A program made the position numbers and the translations under genes. The notes beneath the pieces were generated by a model that did no database searches, was not told the origin of the DNA, and was given only the letters and a program-made list of their open reading frames with translations. A stretch of 64,000 bases of DNA from Paenibacillus kyungheensis (GTDB lineage: Bacteria > Bacillota > Bacilli > Paenibacillales > Paenibacillaceae): NCBI RefSeq assembly GCF_028606985.1, contig NZ_CP117416.1, positions 1,588,001 through 1,652,000 of the forward strand, written 5' to 3'. Every line of letters begins with the position of its first letter. The first letter of the stretch is position 1. Positions 62,909 to 64,000 of the stretch are shown here, piece after piece.

Positions 62909-63640
62909 TCAAGATTTTGGCTCGGTGGGGTTCCAAGGACCTGTTTGAACACCTTTCCACTCTGAACCATCTGCCCAGATCTCTTTTTTCCAAATAGGTA
63001 CAGTTTCTTTAAGACGTTCAATCGCAAATCGACTAGCTTCGTAAGCATCATTACGATGAGCCGAAGAAACAGCGATAATCACACTGGTCTCCGCTATACC
63101 TACTGTTCCTATACGATGGCTGATCGCACAACGTGTTCCTGTCCATGTTGTTGCAATATGATCTCCAATTTTTTGCAATTGATGAAGTGCCATCGGTATA
63201 TAAGCTTCATATTCTAAATGAACGGTCTGCATCGCACCTGTCATTTCACGAGTGGTTCCGATAAATGTTAACGTTGCTCCATGATTAGGATCAATCACTT
63301 TAGCGATCACATCTTCAGCTTGTAATCGTTCACTGGTAATGAGATATAAACCGTCCGTTGTCTGTGAAGTAGTAGTGTCTATTCCTGATCCACCGGATAC
63401 AGGAGGAATCAAAGCAATTTCATCCACAGGCTTAATCCTATTATCGGCTAAAGCGTACTCTTGGTTAACAGCAGCGAAGGCAGCTTCGATCATTATTTTT
63501 GCTTCTGGATATTGTTTAGACAAAAGTTCTTTCAATTGTGCGACTGTAAGTTCTTCAGAGGATGGAGTTTCTATAATAACTTGCGATTGGCCAACGCGCT
63601 CAGCAAGACCTGCAAATAGTCGAACGGTATATTGTTGCAT
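62909..63640 (-). CDS. MoaD-MoaE fusion, molybdopterin synthase
   Basis: A 243-residue fusion. Residues 1-82 are MoaD: QQYTVRLFAGLAERVGQSQV at the start and the thiocarboxylate-type end IALIPPVSGGSG near residue 82. A Thr/Ser-rich linker leads to MoaE, with NHGATLTFIGTTREMTGAM, the conserved YEAY and the active-site Lys region PIWKKEIWADGSEWKG. Molybdopterin synthase turns precursor Z into molybdopterin, with MoaD's free C-terminal Gly-Gly as sulfur carrier. Here that end is internal, so cleavage is needed or linkage is tolerated. Mycobacterial MoaX is a known fusion of this kind. GGAGG lies about 11 bases before the ATG at 63640. Confidence 0.95.
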   Translation of the reverse strand: MQQYTVRLFAGLAERVGQSQVIIETPSSEELTVAQLKELLSKQYPEAKIMIEAAFAAVNQEYALADNRIKPVDEIALIPPVSGGSGIDTTTSQTTDGLYLITSERLQAEDVIAKVIDPNHGATLTFIGTTREMTGAMQTVHLEYEAYIPMALHQLQKIGDHIATTWTGTRCAISHRIGTVGIAETSVIIAVSSAHRNDAYEASRFAIERLKETVPIWKKEIWADGSEWKGVQTGPWNPTEPKS

Positions 63641-63750
63641 GATATTTAACGCCTCCATGTGCTTTTTCGATCTCTTTAATATATCATAAGTTCATATGTA
63701 TATTATATAACCCCAATCAAAGGGAACGGATGCAGGAGGACATACTATTT

Positions 63751-64000
63751 ATGAACATAAATGAAGTGGAAGATACATTAACACTATTACACACCAATGA
63801 TATTCATAGTCATTTTGAAAATATGGGTGCAATTGCAGCGATCATCGCAGAACGCAAGCAACGTTTGGGTGAAGAGCAGCTATTGGTATTGGATATCGGT
63901 GATCATATGGATCGTATGTCGATTGAGACAGAAGGGTCTGCCGGTGGAGCCAATATCGATATTATTAATATGACCGGTTATGATGCGATTACGATCGGGA
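63751..64000 (+). CDS. 5'-nucleotidase/YunD-like metallophosphoesterase (partial, 5' end only)
   Basis: The first 83 codons before the window ends. The N-terminal metal-binding motif LLHTNDIHSHFEN and the second, LLVLDIGDHMDRMS, are typical of UshA/YunD-family calcineurin-like phosphoesterases. No signal peptide is seen, so a cytoplasmic YunD-like role is likelier than a secreted nucleotidase. GCAGGAGGA lies about 10 bases before the ATG. The C-terminal domain that decides specificity is outside the window. Confidence 0.9.
   Translation, partial: MNINEVEDTLTLLHTNDIHSHFENMGAIAAIIAERKQRLGEEQLLVLDIGDHMDRMSIETEGSAGGANIDIINMTGYDAITIG

Overview
The window looks like chromosome of a Gram-positive member of the Bacillales, most likely Paenibacillus or a close relative. 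Evidence: moderate-to-low GC, strong AGGAGG-type ribosome binding sites with frequent TTG/GTG starts, a Bacillus-style suf operon (C-D-S-U-B), a levansucrase gene with a SacY/SacT-type antiterminator leader, YesM/YesN-type sugar two-component genes, CcpA-type cre sites, and secreted plant-polysaccharide enzymes (GH43, pectate lyase, levansucrase, levanase). No tRNA, rRNA, CRISPR array, insertion sequence or prophage was seen. The genus is an inference; the phylum-level call is firm.

Layout. 1-3.8 kb: the 5' part of an FbpC-like ABC ATPase, a divergent LysR regulator and three small exported or membrane proteins. 3.9-5.4 kb: an FMN riboswitch in front of an EamA/DMT transporter, probably for riboflavin. 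5.5-17.3 kb: an arabinan/hemicellulose utilisation island. It holds a secreted GH43, a membrane-anchored binding protein co-operonic with a YesM/YesN pair (a probable three-component sensor), a lipoprotein binding protein with two ABC permeases but no ATPase, and a cytoplasmic GH2. Identical cre sites lie before the GH43 and the transporter. 17.3-23.6 kb: a sucrose/fructan island with a PTS EIIBC, a BglG-family antiterminator, levansucrase behind a classical RAT/terminator leader, and a LevB-like endolevanase. 23.6-28.9 kb: a HepT/MntA toxin-antitoxin pair, a GNAT acetyltransferase, a small membrane protein, an amidase and a soluble-sensor-less MCP.

29.1-42.9 kb is the most unusual part: about 13 co-directional genes forming a biosynthetic cluster built round two stand-alone acyl carrier proteins. 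Its parts are a radical SAM/SPASM enzyme, two ATP-grasp ligases, a BtrK-like PLP decarboxylase, two BtrH-like proteins (one apparently without its catalytic residues), a GT-B glycosyltransferase, a Gfo/Idh oxidoreductase and a three-gene ABC exporter. An Sfp-type phosphopantetheinyl transferase lies close by on the other strand. The chemistry resembles the side-chain arm of butirosin biosynthesis (BtrI/J/K/H), but no aminocyclitol genes, NRPS or PKS modules are present. The product is unknown.

42.9-55 kb: pectate lyase, the PPTase, an esterase, a soluble histidine kinase with six PAS domains, a DegV protein, several membrane or unknown proteins, MtnA, Dps and a DUF1802 protein. 55.1-60.6 kb: the suf Fe-S assembly operon with an unusual 10-bp-phased repeat at its promoter. 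60.6-64 kb: a YjbR protein, a DEDDh exonuclease, an HD-GYP phosphodiesterase, a MoaD-MoaE fusion and the start of a 5'-nucleotidase-like metallophosphoesterase. All calls come from reading the sequence and recalling families; no database search was run.
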